From an uncultured bacterium (GTDB lineage Bacteria > Verrucomicrobiota > Kiritimatiellia > RFP12 > UBA1067): a stretch of 64,000 nucleotides of DNA. The DNA is taken from assembly GCA_902802945.1 (NCBI GenBank), contig CADCOC010000001.1, positions 51,538-115,537 of the forward strand, written 5' to 3'. Each line of letters opens with the position of its first letter. Positions within the stretch are counted from its first letter, which is position 1. A program made the position numbers and the translations under genes. The notes below the pieces were generated by a model. It had not been told where the DNA came from and did not search any database. It saw nothing but the letters and a program-made list of their open reading frames with translations. Shown here in pieces: positions 8,503 through 17,111 of this stretch.

Positions 8503-10325
8503 TGGCATGCGATTCGATTGAGGGCTGGCTGAAGGCTGGCTTTGAAGCCGCTTTCCCCGGAAACGATTTCTCCAACGTGCGGGCGCTTCCCGCGACGGAC
8601 GCCAAGTTCGGCGATTTCCAGTGCAACGACGCGCTGGCTGCCGCGAAGACGCTCCACATGCCGCCGCGCAAGATCGCCGAGGCCGTATTCGCGCGCCTTG
8701 AGGCCGACCGGCCAGACTTCATCGCGAAGTTCGAGCTCGCCGGTCCGGGATTCCTCAACATCACGGTTTCGACCGACTGGATCGCAGCGCGCCTCGCCGC
8801 GCTCGCCGCCGATGCGCACACGGGCATTCCGCAGACGGGCGCGGGTCAGCGCGTCGTCATCGACTACTCATCCCCGAACGCCGCCAAGCAGATGCACATC
8901 GGCCACATCCGCTCCACCGTGATCGGCAACGCGATCGACCGCATCTATCGCGCGCTCGGATACGAGGTGATTGCCGACAACCATCTCGGCGACTGGGGCA
9001 CGCAGTTCGGCATCCTCATCAAGGGCTACCGCGAGTGCCTCACGCAGGAGGAGCGCGACAACCTCACCGTCGCCAACCTCGAGAAGTGCTACGTGCTCTC
9101 CGCCGCGAAGGCGAAGGAGGAGGACGGCGTCTGGAAGGAGGCGTGCAAGGCTGAACTCGTGAAGCTCCAGCAGGGCGACGCCGACAACCTCGCGCTCTGG
9201 AAGCGTTTCATCGACATCTCCATCAGCGAATTCGACCGAATGTACGCGAAGCTCGGCGTGAAGTTCGACACGTACCGCGGCGAGTCGTACTACAACGACA
9301 CGATGCCGGGCGTCGTCGCCAAACTCCAGGAGATGGGACTCGCCGTCGAGTCGGAGGGCGCGCTCATCGTGAACCTCGAGGCCGAGAAGCTCGGCGTCGC
9401 GATCGTCCGCAAGTCGGACGGCGGCTACAACTACACGACGAGCGACCTCGCATGCGTCAAGTCGCGCGTCGAGGAATACAGCCCGGAGCGCATCATCTAC
9501 GTGACCGACGCCCGCCAGCAGCTCCATTTCAGGCAGTGGTTCTCGATCGCGGCGAAGATGGGTTACTCCGGCGTCAAGCTCGTCCATGTGCCGTTCGGCC
9601 TCATGAGTTTCCAGGGCAAGGCGATCTCCACGCGCGAAGGCAACCTCATCAAGCTCGACGACCTCCTCGCCGAGGCTGTGCGGAGGGCGCTGGAGATCGT
9701 GAAGGCGCGGACAACGACCGGGGACACCCCGAACCCCGCAGCGGATCAGGCTACGCCTGCTCAAATCTCTCTCGCTGAGCAGATCGGCTACGGCGCGGTC
9801 AAGTACTCCGATCTCTCGCACGACCCGATTACCGACATCGACTTCAACTGGGACAAGGCGCTTGCGCTTGAGGGCAATTCCGGTCCGTATCTCCAATACG
9901 CATACGCGCGCGTGTGCTCGCTCCTCGACAAGGCGGCGGAGGGGGAGGGCGGCCGCCTCGGCGAGGCGGCCCTACCAAGCGGCGGTCGCGGGGCGACCGC
10001 CCTACCAGCTGAGGCACCAACAACCAACAACCAACTACCATCTACCAACTACCAACTAACAACTCCGATCGAGAAACAGCTCGGGTTACAGCTCCTGCAG
10101 TTCGGCCCCACCGTACTGCGTGCGGCGGAGTGCTACAAGCCGTCCGTACTCGCCGACTATCTCTTCCAGACGGCGCAGCTCTACAGTTCGTTCTACCAGC
10201 GCTCGCCGATCCTCAAGAGCGAGCCTGCTGTGCGCGCCGCGCGTCTGCGTCTCTGCGCGCTGTTCGGAAAGGTCCTCTCCACGGGTCTCCATCTTCTCGG
10301 CATAGAAACGCCCAACCGCATCTAA
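8502..10325 (+). CDS. argS: Arginyl-tRNA synthetase with in-frame repeat insertion
   Basis: Class I enzyme charging tRNA-Arg. 607 residues. The HIGH-type motif is in SSPNAAKQMHIGHIRST; the KMSKS loop reads QGKAISTREGN. Just after YAYARVCSLLDKAA, where the catalytic part meets the anticodon-binding helices, about 40 extra residues appear (GGRLGEAALPSGGRGATALP then Thr/Asn/Gln/Pro-rich), encoded by REP-like hairpins and a CAAC/ACCAACT low-complexity run. The frame is kept and the C-terminal domain (QLYSSFYQRSPIL) is intact, so the enzyme should work with a surface loop extended. Confidence 0.95.
   Translation: MACDSIEGWLKAGFEAAFPGNDFSNVRALPATDAKFGDFQCNDALAAAKTLHMPPRKIAEAVFARLEADRPDFIAKFELAGPGFLNITVSTDWIAARLAALAADAHTGIPQTGAGQRVVIDYSSPNAAKQMHIGHIRSTVIGNAIDRIYRALGYEVIADNHLGDWGTQFGILIKGYRECLTQEERDNLTVANLEKCYVLSAAKAKEEDGVWKEACKAELVKLQQGDADNLALWKRFIDISISEFDRMYAKLGVKFDTYRGESYYNDTMPGVVAKLQEMGLAVESEGALIVNLEAEKLGVAIVRKSDGGYNYTTSDLACVKSRVEEYSPERIIYVTDARQQLHFRQWFSIAAKMGYSGVKLVHVPFGLMSFQGKAISTREGNLIKLDDLLAEAVRRALEIVKARTTTGDTPNPAADQATPAQISLAEQIGYGAVKYSDLSHDPITDIDFNWDKALALEGNSGPYLQYAYARVCSLLDKAAEGEGGRLGEAALPSGGRGATALPAEAPTTNNQLPSTNYQLTTPIEKQLGLQLLQFGPTVLRAAECYKPSVLADYLFQTAQLYSSFYQRSPILKSEPAVRAARLRLCALFGKVLSTGLHLLGIETPNRI
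9948..10070. repeat. In-frame REP-like double hairpin plus low-complexity run in argS
   Basis: First hairpin: GGCCGCCT (9951-9958) pairs with AGGCGGCC (9964-9971), then CTACCA. Second: GGCGGTCGC (9981-9989) pairs with GCGACCGCC (9993-10001), then CTACCAG. These are the same two stems as in the 3412-3635 array. From ~10017 a run of CAACCAACAA/ACTACCA words follows. Total length keeps the argS frame. Confidence 0.8.
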
Positions 10326-10352
10326 AACAACCATTCAAGCAAGGAGTCTAAA

Positions 10353-11423
10353 ATGAACACAACCGCGAATCCCATGCTCGGCTCGCTCATCTTCGCCCTC
10401 GGCGGCTTCGCCGGAGCCGTGTTTGCCGTCCCGTTCCGCAAGGTGAAGGGCTGGGCGTACGAAAGCTACTGGTTCGTCTACGCCGTGGTCGGTCTGATCG
10501 TGTTCCCGGCGGCGCTCGCGTTCGCGACGGTGCCGGACCTCTGCGGCGTGCTGGCGAAGACTCCGACGGCGACCTTGCTCGGCTGCGCAGGATACGGTGC
10601 GCTGTGGGGCGTTGGCGGCCTAACGTGGGGATTGATGATCCGCTATCTCGGCGTGGGACTCGGCCTCGCGATAGGCTGCGGACTCTGCTCGGCCACGGGT
10701 ACGCTCATCCCGCCGATCCTGCAGGGCAAGGCGGGCGAACTCGTAAAGGACTCAGCCGCGCTGATTACGCTGGGCGGCGTTGCGCTGTCGCTCGTCGGCA
10801 TCGTGTTCGTGGGCCTCGCCGGCAAGTCGAAGGAGGCGGAGCTTCCTGAGGAGGAGAAGAAGAAAGCCGTTGCCGAATTCAACTTCAAGAAGGGCATCGT
10901 AGTCGCCTGCATCAGCGGCGTGTTCTCCGGGTGCATGAATTTCGGCCTCCAGAACGGCTGGTGGACGGACGCTGCCGGCGTGAAGCACACCGTCGCCGAG
11001 TTGGCCAAGGCCGTCAACACTGGCGACTGGTGGGTTGGCATGCCCGTGCTGATCGTTGTGCTGTGGGGCGGTTTCCTCGTGAACCTCTGCTGGTGCTTCT
11101 ACATGAACGCGAAGAACAAGACGTTCGGTGACTACGCGAAGGCGGCTTCGCCGTCCGGTCTAGGCGTGATCTTCTGGTCGGGCCTCGCTGGTGTCATCTG
11201 GGCGTGCCAGTTCGCGTTCCTCAAGATCGGCGAGCCGCTGTGCGGCGACATGGCGTACGTGGGCTTTGCCATCCTGATGGGCTCGAGCGTGCTGTTCTCG
11301 TCGCTGCTCGGCGTGTTCCTCGGCGAATGGAAGGGAACCGGCGGCAAGACGCGCGGTCTGCTCGTGACCGGCCTTCTGATCCTCGCCGCATCCATCGTCG
11401 TGACCGCCGTCGCGAAGATGTGA
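10353..11423 (+). CDS. rhaT: L-rhamnose-proton symporter family transporter
   Basis: 356 residues with about ten hydrophobic helices, matching RhaT. Family-like blocks include AVPFRKVKGWAYESYW, LWGVGGLTWGLMIRYLGVG and the late helix GLAGVIWACQFAFLKIG. Established RhaT proteins import rhamnose or rhamnose-like sugars with protons. No rhamnose catabolic gene is adjacent, so the substrate here is inferred from family only. A GGAG ribosome-binding site precedes the ATG. Confidence 0.85.
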   Translation: MNTTANPMLGSLIFALGGFAGAVFAVPFRKVKGWAYESYWFVYAVVGLIVFPAALAFATVPDLCGVLAKTPTATLLGCAGYGALWGVGGLTWGLMIRYLGVGLGLAIGCGLCSATGTLIPPILQGKAGELVKDSAALITLGGVALSLVGIVFVGLAGKSKEAELPEEEKKKAVAEFNFKKGIVVACISGVFSGCMNFGLQNGWWTDAAGVKHTVAELAKAVNTGDWWVGMPVLIVVLWGGFLVNLCWCFYMNAKNKTFGDYAKAASPSGLGVIFWSGLAGVIWACQFAFLKIGEPLCGDMAYVGFAILMGSSVLFSSLLGVFLGEWKGTGGKTRGLLVTGLLILAASIVVTAVAKM

Positions 11424-11446
11424 CATCTTGTGTTCAAGGTGGAATT

Positions 11447-11716
11447 ATGCTCTATCCATTCCTGACCCTTGAAGATGATACCGAAATCGTTCATTCTGAC
11501 ATGGACGAGAACGGGTACGTTGATGTGTGCATCGAGAAACCTGTTGACGGTGGTTTTCACTCAGCGAAGTGCCGCCTGCCAGATTTTCGTTGGATTGAGA
11601 TTGATGGTTTCTCTCCCACTGAAATTGCAAATCTTCAGGAGCTGATTCAACGGGGAAAGACATTGATCATGCGCTACGCAAAAAACGGGGGATTTGAGAA
11701 TGCCTCGGGTTTTTAA
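11447..11716 (+). CDS. Small hypothetical protein
   Basis: 89 residues, not recognised. The ATG (MLYPFLTLEDDTEIVHSD) follows AAGGTGGAA, a reasonable ribosome-binding site, 23 nt after rhaT; the longer open frame upstream only reflects the rhaT shadow. The protein is acidic and mixed alpha/beta with no membrane segment. Coding looks less GC-biased than its neighbours. It may be co-transcribed with rhaT. Confidence 0.55.
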   Translation: MLYPFLTLEDDTEIVHSDMDENGYVDVCIEKPVDGGFHSAKCRLPDFRWIEIDGFSPTEIANLQELIQRGKTLIMRYAKNGGFENASGF

Positions 11717-12083
11717 AAGAGGTTAGCCCGCCGCCCGCGCTTCACGCAGGAATGTAAATGAGAATAACTTTGATTGCTTTCGCTGCTGGGAGATTAGGAG
11801 TATAGGAGTTGAGGAGAATACTACAAATTCTCCAATCTTCTCCCAGCCTCCAAAACTCTAAAACTCCCAATAGCGAAAGCAAGAAGGGCCTTCTCTGCGC
11901 TCTCTGCTTCTCTGCGCCTCTGCGTGAGACTATCGTTTAGAGCCCAATTTATTTTTGGCATCGAAAGCAAATAAGAGAAGCCGCAAGAAGGGCAAGGGGG
12001 GTGTCAAAGTTTTTTTGACTATGGGTGTAAGATTTTCTGCTTGGGCGCGAGTAGGGAGTAGAAACCAGAAAGGTCACAGCTAA
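11717..12083. other. Gene-free spacer with repeat elements
   Basis: This 367-bp spacer holds a ~109-bp inverted repeat (11774-11882) and then a CTCTCTGC/TCTCTGCG low-complexity run (~11889-11925). After that come a T7 tract with TGACTATGGGTGTAAGAT near 12010-12035 that may contain the promoter for the next gene, and an AAAGG ribosome-binding site just before 12084. I see no protein or RNA gene. Confidence 0.5.
11774..11882. repeat. Imperfect ~109-bp inverted repeat
   Basis: Perfect 11-bp ends, TTGCTTTCGCT (11774-11784) and AGCGAAAGCAA (11872-11882), bracket two purine/pyrimidine-rich arms (GGGAGATTAGGAGTATAGG on the left, its partial complement on the right). The loop is near 11820. It may be a non-autonomous mobile repeat or a folded mRNA end of the preceding gene. 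Confidence 0.6.
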
Positions 12084-15000
12084 ATGAAAATAAAGAAAAT
12101 ACTCGTCACCGGCACGATAGTAGCTCTCCTTGCGGGGCTTGCCGGAACAGGCTCGGCGCTCGTGCTGATGCGCGAGAAGGTACGGGCCCTCGAACAGGAA
12201 CGCGCGCAGCTCGCGCAAAAAATGAAGGAAAAGGCGGCGCAGGCCCGTACCCGAAGCGTCCCGAAGAAAAAGAAGCAGGCGGCGAAGGCGCCGTCCCGCG
12301 TCAAGGACGTGAAACCTATCGCCAATGACGCGAAGCCGGGTTATGAGTATGAGGTGAAGGAGGGCGACGATGTCGTCTCCATTGCGATTAAATTTGGCAT
12401 CTCCCCCTCCGTATTGATGGATTTCAACGGCTGGAAGATATCTGATGATCTGAAGCCGGGCATGGTTGCCAAGATTCCAAGCAACGCGAATCCCGTGCCC
12501 GAGGCGAGGATCGCCGCCAATTCAACAAGATCCCCCGCCACGAACAGCGTGCCCGTGGAACTGCGCGTGGCGCGGACGGATTACGACGGCGAGACGACGC
12601 TGCGCCTTTATTTGACGCAGCGGCCGGACATGGACGTGATCCGCCACTACATCAGCGTGTCGCCGTTGCAGGAGGGCGGCCTGACGTTCAAATACGACGC
12701 CGAATACGACGGACGCAAGGAGTGTTGGGAGCCGGTTGTGGTCGTCCAGGGCGAATTCGCCCACCGCACGTACGTGAAGCTGCGCGTGAAGAAGGGATTG
12801 CCGCCGTACGGAAAGGGACTGAACCCGCATCCGGAAGGCGCTCTTCGTGAGGACTACGTCTATACCTTCACGCGCAAGGACCGCGACCCCTACGTGAACT
12901 TCGCCGACGACGGGCGCTACTTGCCTCCCGGCGGGAAGCGTCTCCTGAAGCTCGAGTCCGTGAACGTCGGGAAGATCCGCGCGAGCGTCCGGCGCGTCGA
13001 ACCGCGCAACGTCGTGCAGCTCCTCGCCCGCGAAGAGGGCGTGTACTCCCGTTACGACTGGAACAACAACATCAACAACGAGGAGACCGCCGAACTCGCC
13101 GGCGACGCCGAAGAGACGAAGATGACGCCCCCCAACAGGCTCAACGAAAAGGAGTTCACCGCCCTGCCCGTAAAGGTGAACGACGGCAAGGCCACGAACG
13201 GCGTGTTCCTCGTGAGCGTCCTCAACGACGACAGACCGCGGCGCGACTGGCGCTGGGACGACGACTACAACCCGCTCCGCTTCCGCCTCGTGTGCCTCTC
13301 CGACCTCGGCCTCAGCGTGCGCACGGACGCCGCGGACGGCCTGGGCGTGTGGGTGACGTCGCTTCTGAAGGGCACGCCCGTCGCCGGCGCGAAGGTGGAG
13401 GTCTATTCCACCGCCAACACGAAGGTGATGGAGGGCGTGACGGACGCCCATGGCTGGTGTCGCGCCGCGCGTGTGGACAAGGGCAAGCCGTTCGCCGTCG
13501 TGGTGCGTTCCGCCTCTGGCGACGACATGACGTTCCTTGCGCTTCGCGACTCGATGAAGGTGGACGAGTCATACGCCGACGGCGCGCGCGAGGAATATCT
13601 GGACGACAAGAAGACGACGGCCTTCTGCTGGACCGACCGCGGCATCTACCGCCACGGCGAGAAGATCTTCGCGCACGTCATCGTCCGCATGGGCGCACGG
13701 CGCGCACCGCCGTCGATGCCGGTACAGCTCCGCCTCGTCAATCCCGACGGCAACACCTACGCCTCCGTCACGAAGACCACGGACAGCGAGGGCGCGGTCT
13801 CCCACGACGGGTTCGCCGTCGCGGACGACCAGCCGAGCGGCGGGTGGTCCATCATCGCGGAGATTCCCGGAAAGAACGGACGGCACCTGGGCGACGTGGA
13901 CGTGAAGATCGAAGAGTTCGCCCCGCCGCAGATTCGCGTGGCCGTCGATGCGACAACCGCTCCGCATCCCACCAACTTCGCGTTCACCGTCAAGGCCGAA
14001 CATCTCTTCGGCGGGCCGGCGCAGGGACTTCCCTGCGAGGGCGCGGTCGTGTTCGAGGACGTGCCGTTCGCACCCAAGAACTGGAAGGGCTGGCGTTTCG
14101 GAAACGAGAGCCGCGGCCTCAAGCCCAACTACCGGGAACTGGAGCGGAAGTGTCTCGCGGCCGACGGCACCTTCCGCTACGAGGCACCGATCTGGGCCGA
14201 TTCGGGGCTCCCCAAGGCTGCGGTGCGCGCAACGGCACAGGGCGTGGTGTTTGAGGACGGTGGACGTCCCGCCACCGCGCGGAAGAGCGCCATCCAGCAC
14301 TACTATCCGTTCTACATCGGAACGACGGCGACGAGCAGCATGAAGCTCGAGCAGGGGAGGCGTCCGCAGGTGGCCGTGGCGTGCGTGGCGCCGGACGGCA
14401 CGCGCCTCGCCGAATCGCGCAAGCTCGTCGCGGAGATCGAGCGCATCGACACGGTGTACTCATACCGCAGGAAGTCCAACGGCTGGCAGTCGTGGGACTG
14501 CGACCGCGTACACGTGCTCGTGGCGTCCAACATCGTCGTCGCCACCTCCACGAACGAGAACTCGGTCCTCGAGCTGCCGCTTGAAAGTTCCGGCGACTAC
14601 GTGCTCACGATCAAGGACCCGGAGTCGGACGCGTCGTTCGGCATGAACTTCTACCTCAGCAACTGGGGCGACAACGTGGTGCGTGCGCCGCTCTCGAATC
14701 CGACCGAGGTGACGGTCGTTCCGGACAAGGCGCACTACCGCGCGGGCGAAGCACCGAGCCTCACCGTCAAGGCGCCGTTCGCGGGGTACGCGCTCGTCTC
14801 GGTCATGCGCGAGAAGGAGGTCTATACGGAGGTGCTGAACCTCACGAACGCGACGAGCGAGGTGAAGCTGCGTCCCGTGAAGGCGGACGAAGCGCCGAAC
14901 CTTGACGTGTACGTATCCGTGGTGCAGAGCGTGGCGGCCAACGCGCGCCACCTCGCCGCCCGCGCGCACGGACAGGCCACGGTCTCGATCCGCCCCGAGG

Positions 15001-17111
15001 AGAACGAGGTTCCCGTGGAGGTGGACGCCAAGGTGATTGGCTTCCGCGAAGTCAACGTAGAGGTGTCCGCGCCGCGCGCGACGGTCGCCGTGGTGACGGT
15101 GGTTGACGAGGCGATCAACATCCTCTGCGGCGGCAAGACGCCCGATCCCATCGGGTATTTCTCGGAACTGCGCTGCGCCGAGCATCCGCTCTACGACCTC
15201 TACCACCGGATCCTGCCGGTGGTGGGCGAGGATGAGCTGCGCGTGAACGGCGTGAAGACCGGCGGCGGATTCGGCGCGGAGATGCTGGGCCGCGTGAGCC
15301 CCGTGCCCACGCGCCGGTTCAAGCCGCTCGCGCTGTGGAGCGGACGAGTCCCCGTGGTGGACGGCAAGGCCCGCACGACGTTCAAGCTGCCGGAGTTCGT
15401 GGGCGAGGTGCGCGTGACGGCCGTCGCGTACAGCGCGTCCGCCGCCGGTGCCGCGTCCGTCCAGCGCAAGGTCACGCCGAAGCTCGTCACGATGCCCGAC
15501 GCCCCTCGCTTCGTCGCGCCCGGCGACAAGTTCGAGGCCACGCTGCCGATCCACAACCGCAGCGGCGAGGCGGCCACGTTCGCCTGCACGATCACCACGA
15601 ACGGGGCGGCGGTCCTCGCCGTGTCCGGCGCGGCGCTCGCGAAGGACGCGTCCACCAATATCGTGGTGCGTCTCGCGGCCCCGGCCGATCCGGGCGAGCT
15701 GAATATCGAATATCGCGTGAAGGGCATGGGCGAAGACCACGCCAAGACGATTCACCTGCCGGTGCGTCCCGCCGTCGCGTGGGTCGAGACGTCGGGCGTC
15801 ATGTCAGAGAGCGAATGGAAGCCGCCGACGGGCGGGCGTTTCTCGGCGCGGACGTTCGATTCGCCGATCGGTGAGCTCGAGCGCGCGCTCGGGTGGCTCG
15901 CGGACTATCCGCATGGTTGCCTGGAGCAGACCTCGTCGCGCATCTTCCCGCTCATCGGCGCGGGCGGCATCCTCAACACCGTGACGCCGAAGGGACCGGA
16001 TTACATCGCATCGGGCGTGAAGCGCGTCGAGTCGATGATCCGCAAGAACGACTTCGTAATGTGGCCCGATTGCAATTACGCGCCGTGGGACCGCGAGGTG
16101 TCGCTCTACGCCGCACACTTCCTCATCGAAGCGGAGAAGTCCGGCGTCAAGCTCAACCCCGTGGCGAAGGACCAGGTGCTCGGCTTCCTGCGCCGCTGGG
16201 CGGTCTCCACCAACACCGTCCACGCCGCCTACGCCTGCCACACGCTCGCGCTCGCCGGCGTGCCGGACCGCGACCGCATGTTCAGCCTGTATGATGCGCG
16301 GGACAAGCTCTCGCTCCTCTCGCGGGCACGGCTGGCGCGCGCGTTCGCGTGCGCGTCCGAACGGAACCGCGCGCTCGACCTGCTGGCGAACGCGTCCGCA
16401 CCCGCGTCGGTGAAGGAGGCCGCGTTCGCGCTCATCGCGCTCCTCGAACTGGGCGCGGAGGACGCGCGCGTGCTTCCGCTCGTGGAGTACCTCAACTCGA
16501 AGCGCGAGCGCGCGAAGTACAGCTGGGGCACGACGGAGGAGAATGCCCACGCGCTGCTCGCGCTCGGCGAGTTCTTCCGCTACCATCCGCCGAAGAAGGG
16601 CGAGAAGTTCGTGAGCTGGCGCAAGCTGACGCTGCCCGACCCGCGTGACGTGCGGGACGAGTCGAACGGCATCGCCATCGAACGCCAGTTCTTCGACGCG
16701 GAGGGGAACACCGTGGACCTCGGCGCGCTGCGTCGCGGACAGCTCCTAATCGTCGAGCTGTCGATCACGACGTACGACACGCGCGAGCTGAGCGACCTCG
16801 TGATCGAGGACCTCTTCGCTGCGGCGTTCGAGCCGGTCCACGGCGCGCTCCCTGCGAACTTCACGCTACCGCCGGGCGACAAGGCGATTCCGCAGGCGGA
16901 TTGGGTGATGCGCAGCGACGCGCGTGACGACCGCATGCTCGTGTTCTCGAAGAAGTTCAAGCTGGAGAAGGGACGTGAAGCCAAGTTCCGCTATCCTGTG
17001 CGCGTGGTTTCGGCGGGCGATTTCGTTCTGCCGGGCCCGAGCGTTGAGGGCATGTACCATCCTGCTCTGCGCGCTCGCCGCATTCCTGGCCGCGTCATGG
17101 TTCGTCCTTGA
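12084..17111 (+). CDS. Bacterial alpha-2-macroglobulin with N-terminal LysM domain
   Basis: 1675 residues. An N-terminal membrane anchor (ILVTGTIVALLAGLAG) and a short coiled coil lead to a LysM peptidoglycan-binding domain at ~87-132 (YEYEVKEGDDVVSIAIKFGI). MG/A2M domains follow. The thioester motif is intact as PHGCLEQTSSR, Cys ~1279. Established A2M family members trap attacking proteases through this bond and are typically paired with PBP1C, as here: the next gene starts before this one ends. There is no lipobox, so LysM plus the anchor would hold it to the wall. Protection of the periplasm when the cell wall is breached is inferred. Confidence 0.9.
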   Translation: MKIKKILVTGTIVALLAGLAGTGSALVLMREKVRALEQERAQLAQKMKEKAAQARTRSVPKKKKQAAKAPSRVKDVKPIANDAKPGYEYEVKEGDDVVSIAIKFGISPSVLMDFNGWKISDDLKPGMVAKIPSNANPVPEARIAANSTRSPATNSVPVELRVARTDYDGETTLRLYLTQRPDMDVIRHYISVSPLQEGGLTFKYDAEYDGRKECWEPVVVVQGEFAHRTYVKLRVKKGLPPYGKGLNPHPEGALREDYVYTFTRKDRDPYVNFADDGRYLPPGGKRLLKLESVNVGKIRASVRRVEPRNVVQLLAREEGVYSRYDWNNNINNEETAELAGDAEETKMTPPNRLNEKEFTALPVKVNDGKATNGVFLVSVLNDDRPRRDWRWDDDYNPLRFRLVCLSDLGLSVRTDAADGLGVWVTSLLKGTPVAGAKVEVYSTANTKVMEGVTDAHGWCRAARVDKGKPFAVVVRSASGDDMTFLALRDSMKVDESYADGAREEYLDDKKTTAFCWTDRGIYRHGEKIFAHVIVRMGARRAPPSMPVQLRLVNPDGNTYASVTKTTDSEGAVSHDGFAVADDQPSGGWSIIAEIPGKNGRHLGDVDVKIEEFAPPQIRVAVDATTAPHPTNFAFTVKAEHLFGGPAQGLPCEGAVVFEDVPFAPKNWKGWRFGNESRGLKPNYRELERKCLAADGTFRYEAPIWADSGLPKAAVRATAQGVVFEDGGRPATARKSAIQHYYPFYIGTTATSSMKLEQGRRPQVAVACVAPDGTRLAESRKLVAEIERIDTVYSYRRKSNGWQSWDCDRVHVLVASNIVVATSTNENSVLELPLESSGDYVLTIKDPESDASFGMNFYLSNWGDNVVRAPLSNPTEVTVVPDKAHYRAGEAPSLTVKAPFAGYALVSVMREKEVYTEVLNLTNATSEVKLRPVKADEAPNLDVYVSVVQSVAANARHLAARAHGQATVSIRPEENEVPVEVDAKVIGFREVNVEVSAPRATVAVVTVVDEAINILCGGKTPDPIGYFSELRCAEHPLYDLYHRILPVVGEDELRVNGVKTGGGFGAEMLGRVSPVPTRRFKPLALWSGRVPVVDGKARTTFKLPEFVGEVRVTAVAYSASAAGAASVQRKVTPKLVTMPDAPRFVAPGDKFEATLPIHNRSGEAATFACTITTNGAAVLAVSGAALAKDASTNIVVRLAAPADPGELNIEYRVKGMGEDHAKTIHLPVRPAVAWVETSGVMSESEWKPPTGGRFSARTFDSPIGELERALGWLADYPHGCLEQTSSRIFPLIGAGGILNTVTPKGPDYIASGVKRVESMIRKNDFVMWPDCNYAPWDREVSLYAAHFLIEAEKSGVKLNPVAKDQVLGFLRRWAVSTNTVHAAYACHTLALAGVPDRDRMFSLYDARDKLSLLSRARLARAFACASERNRALDLLANASAPASVKEAAFALIALLELGAEDARVLPLVEYLNSKRERAKYSWGTTEENAHALLALGEFFRYHPPKKGEKFVSWRKLTLPDPRDVRDESNGIAIERQFFDAEGNTVDLGALRRGQLLIVELSITTYDTRELSDLVIEDLFAAAFEPVHGALPANFTLPPGDKAIPQADWVMRSDARDDRMLVFSKKFKLEKGREAKFRYPVRVVSAGDFVLPGPSVEGMYHPALRARRIPGRVMVRP

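Noticed and set aside
14460..15755. 431-codon minus-strand frame inside the alpha-2-macroglobulin gene
   Set aside because: Same explanation: GC-rich antisense shadow; the + strand shows full A2M motifs.
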